Part shown: positions 26,304 through 35,194 of the stretch, in pieces
Numbering within the stretch: the stretch's first letter is position 1
Layout of the letters: every line of letters starts with the position of its first letter
Made by a program: the position numbers and the translations under genes
DNA from: Weissella confusa
Lineage (GTDB): Bacteria > Bacillota > Bacilli > Lactobacillales > Lactobacillaceae
Assembly: GCA_001436895.1 (NCBI GenBank)
Contig: JQAY01000009.1
Location: 690-64,689, forward strand
Length of the DNA stretch: 64,000 nt
Reading direction: 5' to 3'
The notes under the pieces: model-generated
Seen by the model: the letters and a program-made list of their open reading frames with translations, nothing else
Told to the model about the DNA's origin: nothing
The model's database searches: none

Positions 26304-26583
26304 TATTTTTTTGCCCCTTGTATTAGTTGATTAACTGTCAATAAAAATTAATACGCGTGGCTTCGACAACGACCGGCTCCTTCAACAGGCCAGGTCGTTA
26401 ATCGAATAAAGGTGCTTGTTTGTTTTAAAACAAACATTTTTAAGCTAAACATCATGTCCCCTATACATTCTTTGTGCCTGTTCAATATGCAATGATATTA
26501 GACCTGAATTAGAAAAACGTCAATACTTATTTTTAATAACTAATTTTCCGGATTGCAAATCTCTTAAATCAACAGTCGCAAAT
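26304..26583 (-). promoter_or_regulatory. Leader/upstream region of the oligopeptide ABC operon
   Basis: No gene is visible. Two structures stand out. A long imperfect hairpin at 26362-26406 has outer TTCGA/TCGAA and inner ACGACC..GGC with GCC..GGTCGT when read on the minus strand. A perfect 20-bp palindrome at 26417-26436 (TGTTTGTTTT and its mirror) also lies upstream. The hairpin lies between promoter and gene without a clear T-run, so it may be a leader RNA element. The palindrome may be an operator. Neither is a family I recognise. Confidence 0.4.
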
Positions 26584-26623
26584 AAAAAAGGCAGTTGACT
26601 TCATAAATGAAATCAACTGCCTT
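26584..26623 (-). terminator. argS terminator
   Basis: AAGGCAGTTGA and TCAACTGCCTT (26588-26598, 26613-26623) form an 11-bp stem. Six T's interrupted by none follow on the minus strand. It is 11 bp after the argS stop. Confidence 0.87.
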
Positions 26624-26633
26624 AATCATATAA

Positions 26634-28319
26634 TTACATTTCCTTTGGCGCCTTAACACCCAACAAACGCAATGACTCAGTCAAGATTTGTGAAACAGCC
26701 GTAACCAAAGCCAAACGTGCGTTCAATTGACCGTCGTCTGCCAAAATCTTTGAGTTAGCGTAGTACTTGTTGAATGTACGAGCCAAGTTCAAAGCGTACT
26801 TTGCGATAACTGATGGTTCGCGATCACGCCATGCGCGACGAACAACATCATTAAAGTCACCCAACAACTTTTCAGTCTCCCAAACGTTCTCATCAGTAAT
26901 GACAACATCTGACAAATCAAGTTCAGGGTTACCAGCCTTGCGCAAGATTGATTGTGCACGGGCGTTTGCGTATTGGACGTATGGACCAGTATCACCTTCG
27001 AAACGAACCACTTCTTCCAACTTAAAGTCGAAGTTTCCGATACGCTCGTTCATCAAATCGTGGAACACAACGGCTCCCGTTCCAACTTCGTGAGCAACCA
27101 ATTCCTTGTTTGCCAAAGTTGGGTTCTTCTCTTCGATTTGCTCCAAAGCCAATTCAACAGAATCCTTCAAAACATCCTTCAACAAGATGATGCGTCCTGA
27201 ACGCGTTGAAAGCTTCTTACCGTCAACCGTAATCAAACCGAATGGGATGTGCTCAACATCATCTGACCACTCGTAACCCATTTCCTTCAACACGGCCTTC
27301 AATTGCATGAAGTGCTCACGTTGCTCACCACCAACGACGTACAATGACTTCACGAAGTTGTAGTTCTTCTTACGGAAGATGGCAGCAGCCAAATCACGCG
27401 TCATGTACAAAGTAGCACCGTCAGTACGTTGAATCATGGCAACGTTCAAGTTGTACTTATCCAAGTTAACAACTTGTGCACCTTGAGATTCAACCAACAA
27501 GCCTTCTTCCTTCAACTTGTCGATAACGCCGTCCATCTTGTCGTTGTAGAAAGCCTCTCCGTTGAATGAGTCAAACTCGATATCCAATGTCTCGTAAAGC
27601 TCCATGAATTCCTTCAATGACTCTTCACGGAACCATGACCACAATTGACGAGCTTCCTCATCACCGTCTTCCAACTTCTTAAACCAAGCGCGACCCTCAT
27701 CATCCAATGCTGGGTTTTCCTTAGCTTCTTCGTGGAAACGCACGTAGTACTTAACCAACGTGTTAATTGGGTCAGCCTTAACTTCAGCTTCTGATCCCCA
27801 CATCTTGTAGGCAACCATCAACTTACCGAATTGCGTACCCCAGTCACCCAAGTGGTTAATCTTGATTGGTTGGTAACCGTTGGCCTTTGAAATTTCAGCC
27901 AATGAGTTTCCGATAACCGTTGAACGCAAGTGACCCATTGACATTGGCTTAGCAATGTTAGGTGATGACATGTCGATCGTTACGTGTCCTGCTTCACCAT
28001 CCGTGTTGTGACCGTATTCTTGGTTTTCCAAGATAGCGTGCAACACATCGGCACCAAAGTTTTCTTGGTTCAAGAAGAAGTTAACGTAAGGTCCGGCAGC
28101 TTCAACTTGCTTAAAGTTTGACGCATCGATTGCCTCAGCTACTTCAGCTGCAATTTGGTTAGGTGCCATGTGGCGTTCCTTTGCCAACAAGAATGTTGGA
28201 AAGGCAAAATCACCCATTGATGAATCCTTAGGCACTTCAACCTTTGACAAAATCGTTGCTTCATCTAGTTCAGGCACAACCGCAGCGACGGCTTGAGCCA
28301 CTTGATTCTTATAGTCCAT
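26634..28319 (-). CDS. argS: Arginyl-tRNA synthetase
   Basis: A 561-residue class Ia synthetase that charges tRNA-Arg. The HIGH-type motif is in SSPNIAKPMSMGHLRSTVIG (about residues 118-137). The KMSKS-type motif is represented by KKLSTRSGR. The Arg-tRNA-synthetase-specific N-terminal domain precedes the catalytic core. A DALR anticodon-binding domain closes the protein (YANARAQSILRKAG through LLGVKAPKEM). Length is normal. It lies 3 bp after a small DUF2187-like gene, so both share a transcript. Confidence 0.95.
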   Translation of the reverse strand: MDYKNQVAQAVAAVVPELDEATILSKVEVPKDSSMGDFAFPTFLLAKERHMAPNQIAAEVAEAIDASNFKQVEAAGPYVNFFLNQENFGADVLHAILENQEYGHNTDGEAGHVTIDMSSPNIAKPMSMGHLRSTVIGNSLAEISKANGYQPIKINHLGDWGTQFGKLMVAYKMWGSEAEVKADPINTLVKYYVRFHEEAKENPALDDEGRAWFKKLEDGDEEARQLWSWFREESLKEFMELYETLDIEFDSFNGEAFYNDKMDGVIDKLKEEGLLVESQGAQVVNLDKYNLNVAMIQRTDGATLYMTRDLAAAIFRKKNYNFVKSLYVVGGEQREHFMQLKAVLKEMGYEWSDDVEHIPFGLITVDGKKLSTRSGRIILLKDVLKDSVELALEQIEEKNPTLANKELVAHEVGTGAVVFHDLMNERIGNFDFKLEEVVRFEGDTGPYVQYANARAQSILRKAGNPELDLSDVVITDENVWETEKLLGDFNDVVRRAWRDREPSVIAKYALNLARTFNKYYANSKILADDGQLNARLALVTAVSQILTESLRLLGVKAPKEM

Positions 28320-28322
28320 CGG

Positions 28323-28670
28323 TTACTCCTCTTCTTCTTCCTCTTCTTCAGCATCATCATCTTCAAGCTTGATGTCTTCAGGGATTTCTTCTTCGTCTTC
28401 CTCTTCAGTTTCATCAGCCTTACGTGGTGCTGGGTTGTCCGTCTTCACCAAAATCTTAGTTTCTGACATGCGGACAACAGCGCGGTGGTTGTATTCGTTA
28501 ACCGTCGCTGTATCTTCTGGGTCGTTTTCAGTAATCAAGACCAACAATGAGTGTTCGTAAATCTTTTCAACGATACCCTTAAAGTCGTGTTCGAAGTTGG
28601 CAAACTTCTTACCTTCAACGAAGTCACCCAAGTCGAACTCTGACGTATTTTCTGCAGGTTCCTTAGCCAT
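28323..28670 (-). CDS. DUF2187-like small protein with acidic tail
   Basis: A 115-residue protein. The central part (LGDFVEGKKFANFEHDFKGI, then VEKIYEHSLLVLI and HRAVVRMSETKILV) resembles the DUF2187/YkvS small beta-barrel family of unknown function. The last 35 residues are almost only Glu and Asp and are probably disordered. The start at 28670 is supported by AAAGGGGA upstream. The gene ends 3 bp before argS, which suggests translational linkage. A role in RNA or ribosome biology would be a guess. Confidence 0.65.
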   Translation of the reverse strand: MAKEPAENTSEFDLGDFVEGKKFANFEHDFKGIVEKIYEHSLLVLITENDPEDTATVNEYNHRAVVRMSETKILVKTDNPAPRKADETEEEDEEEIPEDIKLEDDDAEEEEEEEE

Positions 28671-28727
28671 GGCACTATCCCCTTTTAATCTCTGCACATT
28701 TAATGCATTTATTCACTGTTTTAAACA

Positions 28728-28750
28728 TAAAAAATCACCGATACTATCGG
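28728..28750 (-). terminator. Probable murE-side boundary hairpin
   Basis: CCGAT and ATCGG (28738-28742, 28746-28750) with a 3-nt loop are followed on the minus strand by GATTTTTT. It lies between the murE stop region and the DUF2187 gene promoter. Because it is upstream of murE in its own direction, it would end a transcript entering from higher coordinates only if one existed; otherwise it may act as a leader hairpin for the small gene. Confidence 0.3.
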
Positions 28751-28787
28751 CAATTCTGTATATTATACCAAATTTTGTGATTAAAAA

Positions 28788-30314
28788 CTAGGCTTCCAAT
28801 TCGTTAACAACACGTTGTGCAACTGCCCAGTCATTTTCATATGGTGTATCAACGCCACCAACCTTTTGGTATTCATCCAATCCCTTAGCCGCCAACACAA
28901 CCACATCATTTGGACCGGCTGCCTTAATTGCTTCAGTAATGGCAATTGTGCGATCCATTTCGCGGTTAATCACAACATCCTTGTTGGTGATGGCTGCTTG
29001 GATTTCATCTGCAATTGCATTTGGATCTTCGTATTGTGGATCATCACTGGTTAGGTAAACGACATCGGCACCTTCACTGACCGCTTGGCCAATACCAGGT
29101 CGACGTGACACACCCTTGTTACCAGGCGCACCAACGACAATCGTCAACTTTTCGACCGTTTCGTTTTGACGGACAAAGTTCACCAACGCTGCAATTGACG
29201 CATAGTTGTGCGCGTAGTCCACGTAAATTGTACCGTGATTAGCTGACGTCAACACTTGCATGCGACCAGGAATCTTAACAACTTCTAGTCCTTCACGCAT
29301 GGCATCTGGATCAGCACCAGTCAAACGTGCTGCAATCATCGCAGCTACGGCGTTTCCTTGGTTGAAGTCGCCTGGCATATCCAAGTGGTATTCACCAGCG
29401 ATACCAAGACGTTCCGCTTGTTGACCAGCTTGACGAACCGCAAACGTGCTACCTTGCAAGTCGGCTTCAACGGTTTCGTAGTAAACGTCAGCCTTTGGTG
29501 AATCCTCATCTTCGCGACCGTATAGCCAAATACCATCACGTGGTACAGCCATTTCCGCATGTTCAATCAATTCACTAAAGTGGTCTGAATCGGCATTCAA
29601 AATGATTTGTTCTGAGTGATCGAACAACATCATCTTGTGTTCCAAGTAATCCTCAAAGGTTGGGTGTTCATTTTCACCAACGTGGTCTGGACTGATGTTC
29701 AAGAAAATACCCACGTTGTAACGCAAACCATAAACACGTTCCATCTTGTACGCTTGTGATGACACTTCCATCACCATGTGCGTCATGCCGTTATCAACGG
29801 CTTCGCGCATCCAACGGAACAAGTCCAATGACTCCGGTGTCGTCAAGTGGGCGCGATAGTGGAACTTTGGATCAGCTCCCGTAATGACTTGCAACGTTGA
29901 TGACAACGCAACCTTGTCGTTCGTTGCCACACGTAGCATTTCGTAAGCCATATAAGTTGCCGATGTCTTACCCTTGGTACCCGTGATACCAATCAAAGCA
30001 AGGTCGTTTTGTGGGTAACCATAAAACGCCATACTCAAAATACTCATGGCCGCTGCCACGTCGTCCACCACCCAAGTTGGTAGTGTTGTGTCATGGACAA
30101 AAGTTTCTGGGGCGACCAATGCTTTAACGCCCTTTTGGATAGCATCAGTCAAATATTCAGCCTTAAAACGTCCCTTAATAAAGAGCAACGTTTCAGGTTC
30201 TACATCGTTTGAATTATAGGCTAAATGCTTGACCTCACCATCAAAGTTTGGCGCTGAAATCAACAAATCTTGATCGGCCAACAACTCAGTAATTTGTTGT
30301 GCTGTGAGTTCCAT
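28788..30314 (-). CDS. murE: UDP-MurNAc-tripeptide synthetase MurE, probable L-lysine type
   Basis: A 508-residue Mur ligase that adds the third amino acid to UDP-MurNAc-L-Ala-D-Glu. The ATP loop is GTKGKTSATYM (about residues 112-122). HLTTPESLDLFRWM and the NISPDHVGENEHPTFEDYLEHK stretch are core motifs. The residue-specificity motif that reads DNPR in meso-diaminopimelate enzymes reads DDPQ here (TSDDPQYEDP). With no arginine, L-lysine addition is more likely, matching Leuconostocaceae wall types. Length is normal. It lies downstream of rdgB and folC in a minus-strand cluster. Confidence 0.9.
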   Translation of the reverse strand: MELTAQQITELLADQDLLISAPNFDGEVKHLAYNSNDVEPETLLFIKGRFKAEYLTDAIQKGVKALVAPETFVHDTTLPTWVVDDVAAAMSILSMAFYGYPQNDLALIGITGTKGKTSATYMAYEMLRVATNDKVALSSTLQVITGADPKFHYRAHLTTPESLDLFRWMREAVDNGMTHMVMEVSSQAYKMERVYGLRYNVGIFLNISPDHVGENEHPTFEDYLEHKMMLFDHSEQIILNADSDHFSELIEHAEMAVPRDGIWLYGREDEDSPKADVYYETVEADLQGSTFAVRQAGQQAERLGIAGEYHLDMPGDFNQGNAVAAMIAARLTGADPDAMREGLEVVKIPGRMQVLTSANHGTIYVDYAHNYASIAALVNFVRQNETVEKLTIVVGAPGNKGVSRRPGIGQAVSEGADVVYLTSDDPQYEDPNAIADEIQAAITNKDVVINREMDRTIAITEAIKAAGPNDVVVLAAKGLDEYQKVGGVDTPYENDWAVAQRVVNELEA

Positions 30315-30351
30315 TTATCCTATCTCTCCTCTTCATTATCTATCTATATTA

Positions 30352-30957
30352 TTATTGCCATTCACCAGCTGCTTTAAGCTGTTGCAAAATCATAATGGCA
30401 GCGCGACCACGGTGAGCATAATGTACACGCTCCGGCATGTCGATTTCAGATAATGTCATACCGTTTTCTGTGACCATCAACTCATCCAAGCCGTTTCGCC
30501 CACCACGTGGTTCAGTTGCCAACGTGATACCACCGCGCGCTTGACTGAAATACGTCTTACCCGTTGGTGAAATCACGACAAAGTCAGCTTGCAAATAAGC
30601 TGTTCGGTCAGCATCATCTGGCAACTGGGCTAACACATACGCGTTAATTTCCGCATCCCCACGTAATTGGTGTGCCTGAAACTCGCGCATCGTGGTCACA
30701 CCAAAATGATCCGGAATCGCCGGTACAAACAACGCTGAATCATCCGCCAAAATGTATTCATCTGGCAAAATTTCATGGATTGTTTGCGCCTTTACGCGTG
30801 CGTTTTGAGCCATGTCATCAGTTGTCTCATCTGGAAAGGCGATTTGCTCATGTAGGTCACGATAATTAATCGCTTCAACACCCAAAACTGCCAGATAATC
30901 AACCATTTCTGCCGTCTTATGTGAATTATTCGAGGCAATTACCAATCGCTTTAACAT
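30352..30957 (-). CDS. Non-canonical purine NTP pyrophosphatase (XTP/dITP), RdgB/HAM1 family
   Basis: A 201-residue Ham1-like pyrophosphatase that cleanses dITP/XTP from the nucleotide pool. The N-terminal LVIASNNSHKTAEM (substrate phosphate loop), ILADDSALFVPAI (metal Asp) and the RGGRNGLDELM segment (family: GxGYDPxF) fit the family. The last motif is more divergent than usual, so substrate preference may differ. It begins 3 bp after the folC stop and is co-transcribed with folC. Confidence 0.82.
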   Translation of the reverse strand: MLKRLVIASNNSHKTAEMVDYLAVLGVEAINYRDLHEQIAFPDETTDDMAQNARVKAQTIHEILPDEYILADDSALFVPAIPDHFGVTTMREFQAHQLRGDAEINAYVLAQLPDDADRTAYLQADFVVISPTGKTYFSQARGGITLATEPRGGRNGLDELMVTENGMTLSEIDMPERVHYAHRGRAAIMILQQLKAAGEWQ

Positions 30958-30960
30958 GTC

Positions 30961-32256
30961 TTACATCCCTTCAGATTCAATCGCGCGTAGTGTGTAGAAT
31001 GAACCGGTAACCAGAATCAAGGCTTCTGATGATTCACGAACACGGCGCGCCAACGTAATGGCAGCACTTGGGTCGTCGGCGATTTCAACGTCGACATTAC
31101 TCATCATCACAATCTTAGCGGCCAACTCATCGGCTGACATCGCACGATCAGAATCTGGCGTAACAGCGATTACCGTATCAACATGGGGCAACAATTCTTC
31201 CAACATGTCGTGGTAATTCTTACCCTTTAGCAACCCCAAAACAACAACTGGCTTAAATGGCAAGTGCCATGAACGAATTGACGCGACCAAACTAATGATA
31301 CCGTCTGGGTTGTGCGCACCATCATACAAAATGTTGCGTTCCGCATCAAATTCCATACGACCTTGAATCTTAACGTGTGCCAATGCCTCGGCGACATCAA
31401 CATCCTTAATTTCAAAGCCGCGACTTTTTAGTACTGTGACAATTTGCAAAACTGTACTCAAGTTATTGGCTTGGTAAGCACCAGTCAATGACAACTTCAA
31501 CCCTTCGAATTGGTCAGCATTCAAGACCAATCCACTTGGAGATGATTGCACAATGGTAATCACCGGCTTTGGGTTTGGATTCCAAATTGCGCCCACTTCT
31601 TCTGCCTTATCGTGCAACAAGTGGTACACTTCAATATCTTGGCCTGGGTAATTGACGATACTTGCACCTGGCTTAATTGCACCCGCCTTATCTTGCGCAA
31701 TTTCAAGCAAGTCGTTACCTAATAAGCCGACGTGGTCATATGAAATCTTGGTAAAGGCCACTACTAATGGCTTTTCAATCACGTTAGTTGCATCACGCAA
31801 ACCACCGACGCCGGCTTCAAGAATGACAAAATCCATTTCTTTGCGGGCGAAGTAGTCCAAAGCTACGAGTGTCCACCACTCAAACTTCGATAGCGTATCT
31901 TCGTCCCCGCCATGTGCTGTGACTTCTTCTAGGACACGCTTATAGCTGCTAACGAAATCAGCTTCACTGATCATGTCACCATTCGTTGTAATCACTTCAC
32001 GGTCGTTCAAAATGGCTGGCGTTGAAAAGTGACCAACCTTATAGCCTGCTGTCACCAAAATCTTGGCCAACATAACACCGGTTGACCCTTTACCGTTAGT
32101 TCCAACGATGTGAATCACACGCAACTTGCTTTCAGGATGCCCCATCCAGCGCAAAATTTCTTGTAACATGCCAACACGATTACCAGCTTCTGGTCGAACT
32201 CGCCAAGGGCCGTCCATCTTCTTTGTAATCTGTTGATAAGTCTCAGCTGTACCCAT
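30961..32256 (-). CDS. folC: Folylpolyglutamate synthase / dihydrofolate synthase
   Basis: A 431-residue FolC-type Mur-ligase-fold enzyme that adds glutamate to folates. The ATP loop is IVGTNGKGSTGVMLAKIL (about residues 50-67). HFSTPAILNDREVITTNG follows, with the LEAGVGGLRDATNV and KISYDHVGLLGNDLLEIAQDKAGAIKPG folate-synthase signatures. The C-terminal domain contains LYDGAHNPDG. Length is typical. First gene of the folC-rdgB pair, divergent from the metal ABC operon. Confidence 0.92.
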   Translation of the reverse strand: MGTAETYQQITKKMDGPWRVRPEAGNRVGMLQEILRWMGHPESKLRVIHIVGTNGKGSTGVMLAKILVTAGYKVGHFSTPAILNDREVITTNGDMISEADFVSSYKRVLEEVTAHGGDEDTLSKFEWWTLVALDYFARKEMDFVILEAGVGGLRDATNVIEKPLVVAFTKISYDHVGLLGNDLLEIAQDKAGAIKPGASIVNYPGQDIEVYHLLHDKAEEVGAIWNPNPKPVITIVQSSPSGLVLNADQFEGLKLSLTGAYQANNLSTVLQIVTVLKSRGFEIKDVDVAEALAHVKIQGRMEFDAERNILYDGAHNPDGIISLVASIRSWHLPFKPVVVLGLLKGKNYHDMLEELLPHVDTVIAVTPDSDRAMSADELAAKIVMMSNVDVEIADDPSAAITLARRVRESSEALILVTGSFYTLRAIESEGM

Positions 32257-32312
32257 TTTTTCCTGTCCTTACTATATATAGAAGATTTTGAAGTGTACAA
32301 ACACACATTACG

Positions 32313-32341
32313 TGTTGGCATTCGCTATAATAATGCCAACA
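32313..32341. promoter_or_regulatory. Perfect dyad upstream of folC
   Basis: TGTTGGCATT and AATGCCAACA (32313-32322, 32332-32341) are a perfect 10-bp inverted repeat. The 9-nt centre plus the first arm base contains TATAAT on the plus strand (32326-32331). No T-run follows on either strand, so an operator is more likely than a terminator. The regulated gene could be folC, whose start is 57 bp away. Confidence 0.4.
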
Positions 32342-32469
32342 AACTCGCTTTTCTAATGGTTAATTCTACCATATAAAGCGACCCACGGAACAATTGGACG
32401 AATCTTTTCTGCGATTGTCCTTCTAAACAAGCAATGTTCGGATATATAAAACATGTTATTTATTTCATG

Positions 32470-32507
32470 TATAATATGATGACATTTTCATTTGTCATTC
32501 CGGACAA
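32470..32507 (+). promoter_or_regulatory. Promoter and operator-like repeats of the metal ABC operon
   Basis: TATAAT at 32470-32475 is a likely -10 box. Directly downstream lie TGACA and TGTCA (32480-32484, 32493-32497), an inverted pair, and then GACAA at 32503-32507 that pairs with the TTGTC of the second half-site. Dyads at this place suit a repressor that reads Mn or Zn, as is usual for such transporters. The identity of the regulator is not visible. Confidence 0.5.
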
Positions 32508-32578
32508 AAACTGTTACATTGTTACTCGTTATTCTATTTTTACTTTGAATAAGTAAGTATGCATGAAAGGAATGGCAT

Positions 32579-33328
32579 ATGTTAAGCGTTGATCACTTCA
32601 CGGTTGGCTATGAATACGGACCTGTTTTCACAGATTTGTCCCTTTCTTTTAATCCGAATGAGCTTATCGGGATTATCGGACCTAATGGTGCTGGTAAGTC
32701 GACGCTCATTAAAGCGATTCTAGGAATTATTCAACCAACCGCCGGCACAATCACTTATGACGAATCGCCCGTTACAGGTCGCATTCGTCGCGATAAGTTC
32801 GCCTATGTTCCCCAACGAAGCGACCTGGACTTAGATTTTCCAGTGAACGTTTTCGATTTGGTGATGATGGGCGTGCTATCGCAAATCTCTCGTTGGCATT
32901 CGGTCGGTAAAGCTGAAGAAGCAATCGTCCAAAACGCCCTTGAGAAAATGGACATCGCCCATTTAGCCAATCGTTCGCTAAATGAACTTTCTGGCGGGCA
33001 GCGTCAACGTGCTTTGGTAGCTCGTGCTCTTGTACAAGATGCAGATGTCTACCTATTAGATGAGCCGTTCGTCGGAATCGACGTGGCGTCTGAAGCACAA
33101 ATCATGGATGCATTGCGAGATTTACGTGATGCCGGCAAGACAATCATCATTGTGCATCATGACTTGAGTAAGGTTGCAAACTACTTTGACTCAGTCATCC
33201 TGCTTAACCACGGTCTGCTCCGTCAAGGAAAGCCCGAGGATGTGATGGATGCCGCCACTTTGTCCGAAGCATATGGTGATCACTTAATTATCATGGATCG
33301 TCATAATCACATCGTACAGGGAGGTTAA
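32579..33328 (+). CDS. Mn/Zn-type ABC transporter ATP-binding protein
   Basis: A 249-residue ABC ATPase of the metal (Mn/Zn/Fe) group. Walker A is GPNGAGKSTLIKAIL (about residues 36-50), followed by the Q-loop FAYVPQRSDLDLDFPV, the signature ELSGGQRQRALVARAL and Walker B VYLLDEPFVGIDV. The PQRSxxDxDFPV string is characteristic of the MntB/TroB/PsaB-type subfamily. The ribosome site is AAAGGA. First gene of a three-gene operon with permease and binding protein, 1 bp before the permease gene. Confidence 0.92.
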   Translation: MLSVDHFTVGYEYGPVFTDLSLSFNPNELIGIIGPNGAGKSTLIKAILGIIQPTAGTITYDESPVTGRIRRDKFAYVPQRSDLDLDFPVNVFDLVMMGVLSQISRWHSVGKAEEAIVQNALEKMDIAHLANRSLNELSGGQRQRALVARALVQDADVYLLDEPFVGIDVASEAQIMDALRDLRDAGKTIIIVHHDLSKVANYFDSVILLNHGLLRQGKPEDVMDAATLSEAYGDHLIIMDRHNHIVQGG

Positions 33329-33329
33329 T

Positions 33330-34178
33330 ATGTCTGCGTTACTGAATTTCTTTCACGCACTTGGTGAATATACCTTTCTACAAAATGCACTGATTGCTGG
33401 TGCGATGATTGGTTTAATCGCCGGTATTATTGGTGCATTTAGCATCTTGCAAGGTACTGCTTTGATTGGTGACGCCATGTCCCACGCAGTCCTGCCCGGA
33501 ATCGCCATTGCGGCTTTGATGGGCATCCCCTATTACTGGGGTGCCGGTGTGTTCGGCTTATTAGCCGCTTTAGTGATTAATTTCATTTCTGAACACACAC
33601 CCTTAAAAACAGATGCCGCCATTGGTTTAACGTTTAGTACGTTCTTTGCCTTAGGAACCATCATCATGACAGCCGGGCATTCAACAACCAAGCTAACCGA
33701 TATTCTATTTGGAAATATTTTGGCCGTTTCAAGCGGTGATTTGATTTCTAGTTTGGTGATTGGCTTGATTGTCATTGCGGTTGTGACGACTTTCTATCGT
33801 GAATTGTACTTAACAACATTCGATCGTTCATACGCACAGGCACAAGGGATTCACGCTAATCTATTCCGCAACATCTTAGTGGTCTTGATTACGTTGGTTA
33901 TCATTGTTGCCTTGCGTGCAGTCGGGGTTATCTTGGTGACAGCTTTGCTCATCACCCCCGCTGCCAGCGCTCGATTGGTGGTTAAGCGATTCCAACCAAT
34001 GATTTGGCTATCATCATTCTTCGGTTTGATTAGCGCCTTTGTCGGGTTGTTCCTCAGTTACACCTTTGACTGGCCTTCTGGTCCAGCAATTGTTGTCACT
34101 GGTGCGGTTATTTTTATTATTTCGTTTTTGATTCACTTGGTTACGCGTCGTCGCATGCATGACCAAGCTACTAAATAG
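33330..34178 (+). CDS. Mn/Zn-type ABC transporter permease (ABC-3 family)
   Basis: A 282-residue membrane protein of the ABC-3 permease family with eight to nine hydrophobic segments. The GALIGDAMSHAVLPGIAIA-type motif appears as GTALIGDAMSHAVLPG near residues 45-60. LLITPAASARLVVKRF lies near residue 210. It has the start ATG 1 bp after the ATPase stop with GGGAGG upstream. It forms the channel for the metal ion. Confidence 0.92.
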   Translation: MSALLNFFHALGEYTFLQNALIAGAMIGLIAGIIGAFSILQGTALIGDAMSHAVLPGIAIAALMGIPYYWGAGVFGLLAALVINFISEHTPLKTDAAIGLTFSTFFALGTIIMTAGHSTTKLTDILFGNILAVSSGDLISSLVIGLIVIAVVTTFYRELYLTTFDRSYAQAQGIHANLFRNILVVLITLVIIVALRAVGVILVTALLITPAASARLVVKRFQPMIWLSSFFGLISAFVGLFLSYTFDWPSGPAIVVTGAVIFIISFLIHLVTRRRMHDQATK

Positions 34179-34188
34179 GAGTTTTATT

Positions 34189-35139
34189 ATGAAGCGAGTT
34201 ATTGGGATTATTGTTGCTATCGCTGTTATTGCTGGTGTTGTCTTTGGGTTGACGCACCGCAATTCAGCTTCTGACGGTCGTTCAAGCGACGGTCGTTTGA
34301 ATGTTGTTTCTTCATTTTCAATTATTAACGAAATCAGCCAAGAAGTTGGTGGTAAGTACGTTAATGCACACACCATCACAGCAATTGGTGCTGATCAACA
34401 CGATTACGATCCTACGCCTACTGACGTTAAGCGTACGCAAGATGCAGCCGTTGTCTTTGCAAACGGTTTGAACCTTGAAAAGGGTGGCTCAGGTTGGTTT
34501 GATAAGTTGATGAAGACAACTGACAAGCACTACGGTAAGCAAATTTTCAATGTAACTGACGGTATCGACACAATCAAGTTGACGACGGCTGGTGTTGCTG
34601 GTCAAGATAACCCTCACGCTTGGAACGGTATCTTGGAAGGTAAGACTTACGCTGCTAACATCGCTAAGGTTCTTGAGAAGAAGGATCCAAAGCACAAGGC
34701 ATACTACGCAAAGCGCGCTGCAGCATACGAAGCTAAGTTGCAAAACCTTTACGAGAAGTGGAATGCTAAGTTCTCTACCCTACCTGCTGATGACAAGAAG
34801 TTGGTGACGCAAGAAGGTGCCATGGCATACTTCGCCCGTGACTTTGGTTTGAAGCCATACTTCATTTGGGAAATTGATACGGAATCAAACGGTACGCCTT
34901 CACAAATCCGTACGCTAGTTGAATCATTGCAAGGCGAAAAGGTTCCTGCAACCTTCGTTGAGCAAGGTGAGTCAGATAAGCCAATGCAAACTGTTATTTC
35001 ACAAATCGATTCACACATCGCTGGTGAATTGTGGACGGACTCAGTTTCAAAGAAGTCTGGCGTTGTGCCAACGTACTACGATTTGTTGAACCACAATGCT
35101 GAGACAATCTACAACGGATTGACTGGTAACGATAAGTAA
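34189..35139 (+). CDS. Mn/Zn-type ABC transporter substrate-binding protein, no lipobox
   Basis: A 316-residue cluster A-I metal-binding protein (PsaA/MtsA-like). Metal ligands can be seen in order: His in GADQHDYDP, His in DNPHAWNG, Glu in WEIDTESNGTPSQI, and the late Asp in GESDKPM. The WEI(N/D)TE..GTP string is typical of Mn-type receptors. The N-terminus is a hydrophobic helix without a lipobox cysteine, so it is anchored by a TM helix or secreted. I start it at 34189, which has AGGAG 7 nt upstream; the frame opens 10 codons earlier inside the permease gene. Specificity (Mn over Zn) is inferred. Confidence 0.9.
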   Translation: MKRVIGIIVAIAVIAGVVFGLTHRNSASDGRSSDGRLNVVSSFSIINEISQEVGGKYVNAHTITAIGADQHDYDPTPTDVKRTQDAAVVFANGLNLEKGGSGWFDKLMKTTDKHYGKQIFNVTDGIDTIKLTTAGVAGQDNPHAWNGILEGKTYAANIAKVLEKKDPKHKAYYAKRAAAYEAKLQNLYEKWNAKFSTLPADDKKLVTQEGAMAYFARDFGLKPYFIWEIDTESNGTPSQIRTLVESLQGEKVPATFVEQGESDKPMQTVISQIDSHIAGELWTDSVSKKSGVVPTYYDLLNHNAETIYNGLTGNDK

Positions 35140-35145
35140 AAAATT

Positions 35146-35187
35146 AACGCCTTGGATGTCATTTTCGACGTCCAAGGCGTTTTTTTA
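35146..35187 (+). terminator. Terminator of the metal ABC operon
   Basis: AACGCCTTGGA and TCCAAGGCGTT (35146-35156, 35171-35181) are followed by T's to 35187. It is directly after the stop codon at 35139. Confidence 0.92.
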
Positions 35188-35194
35188 TGTGTCG

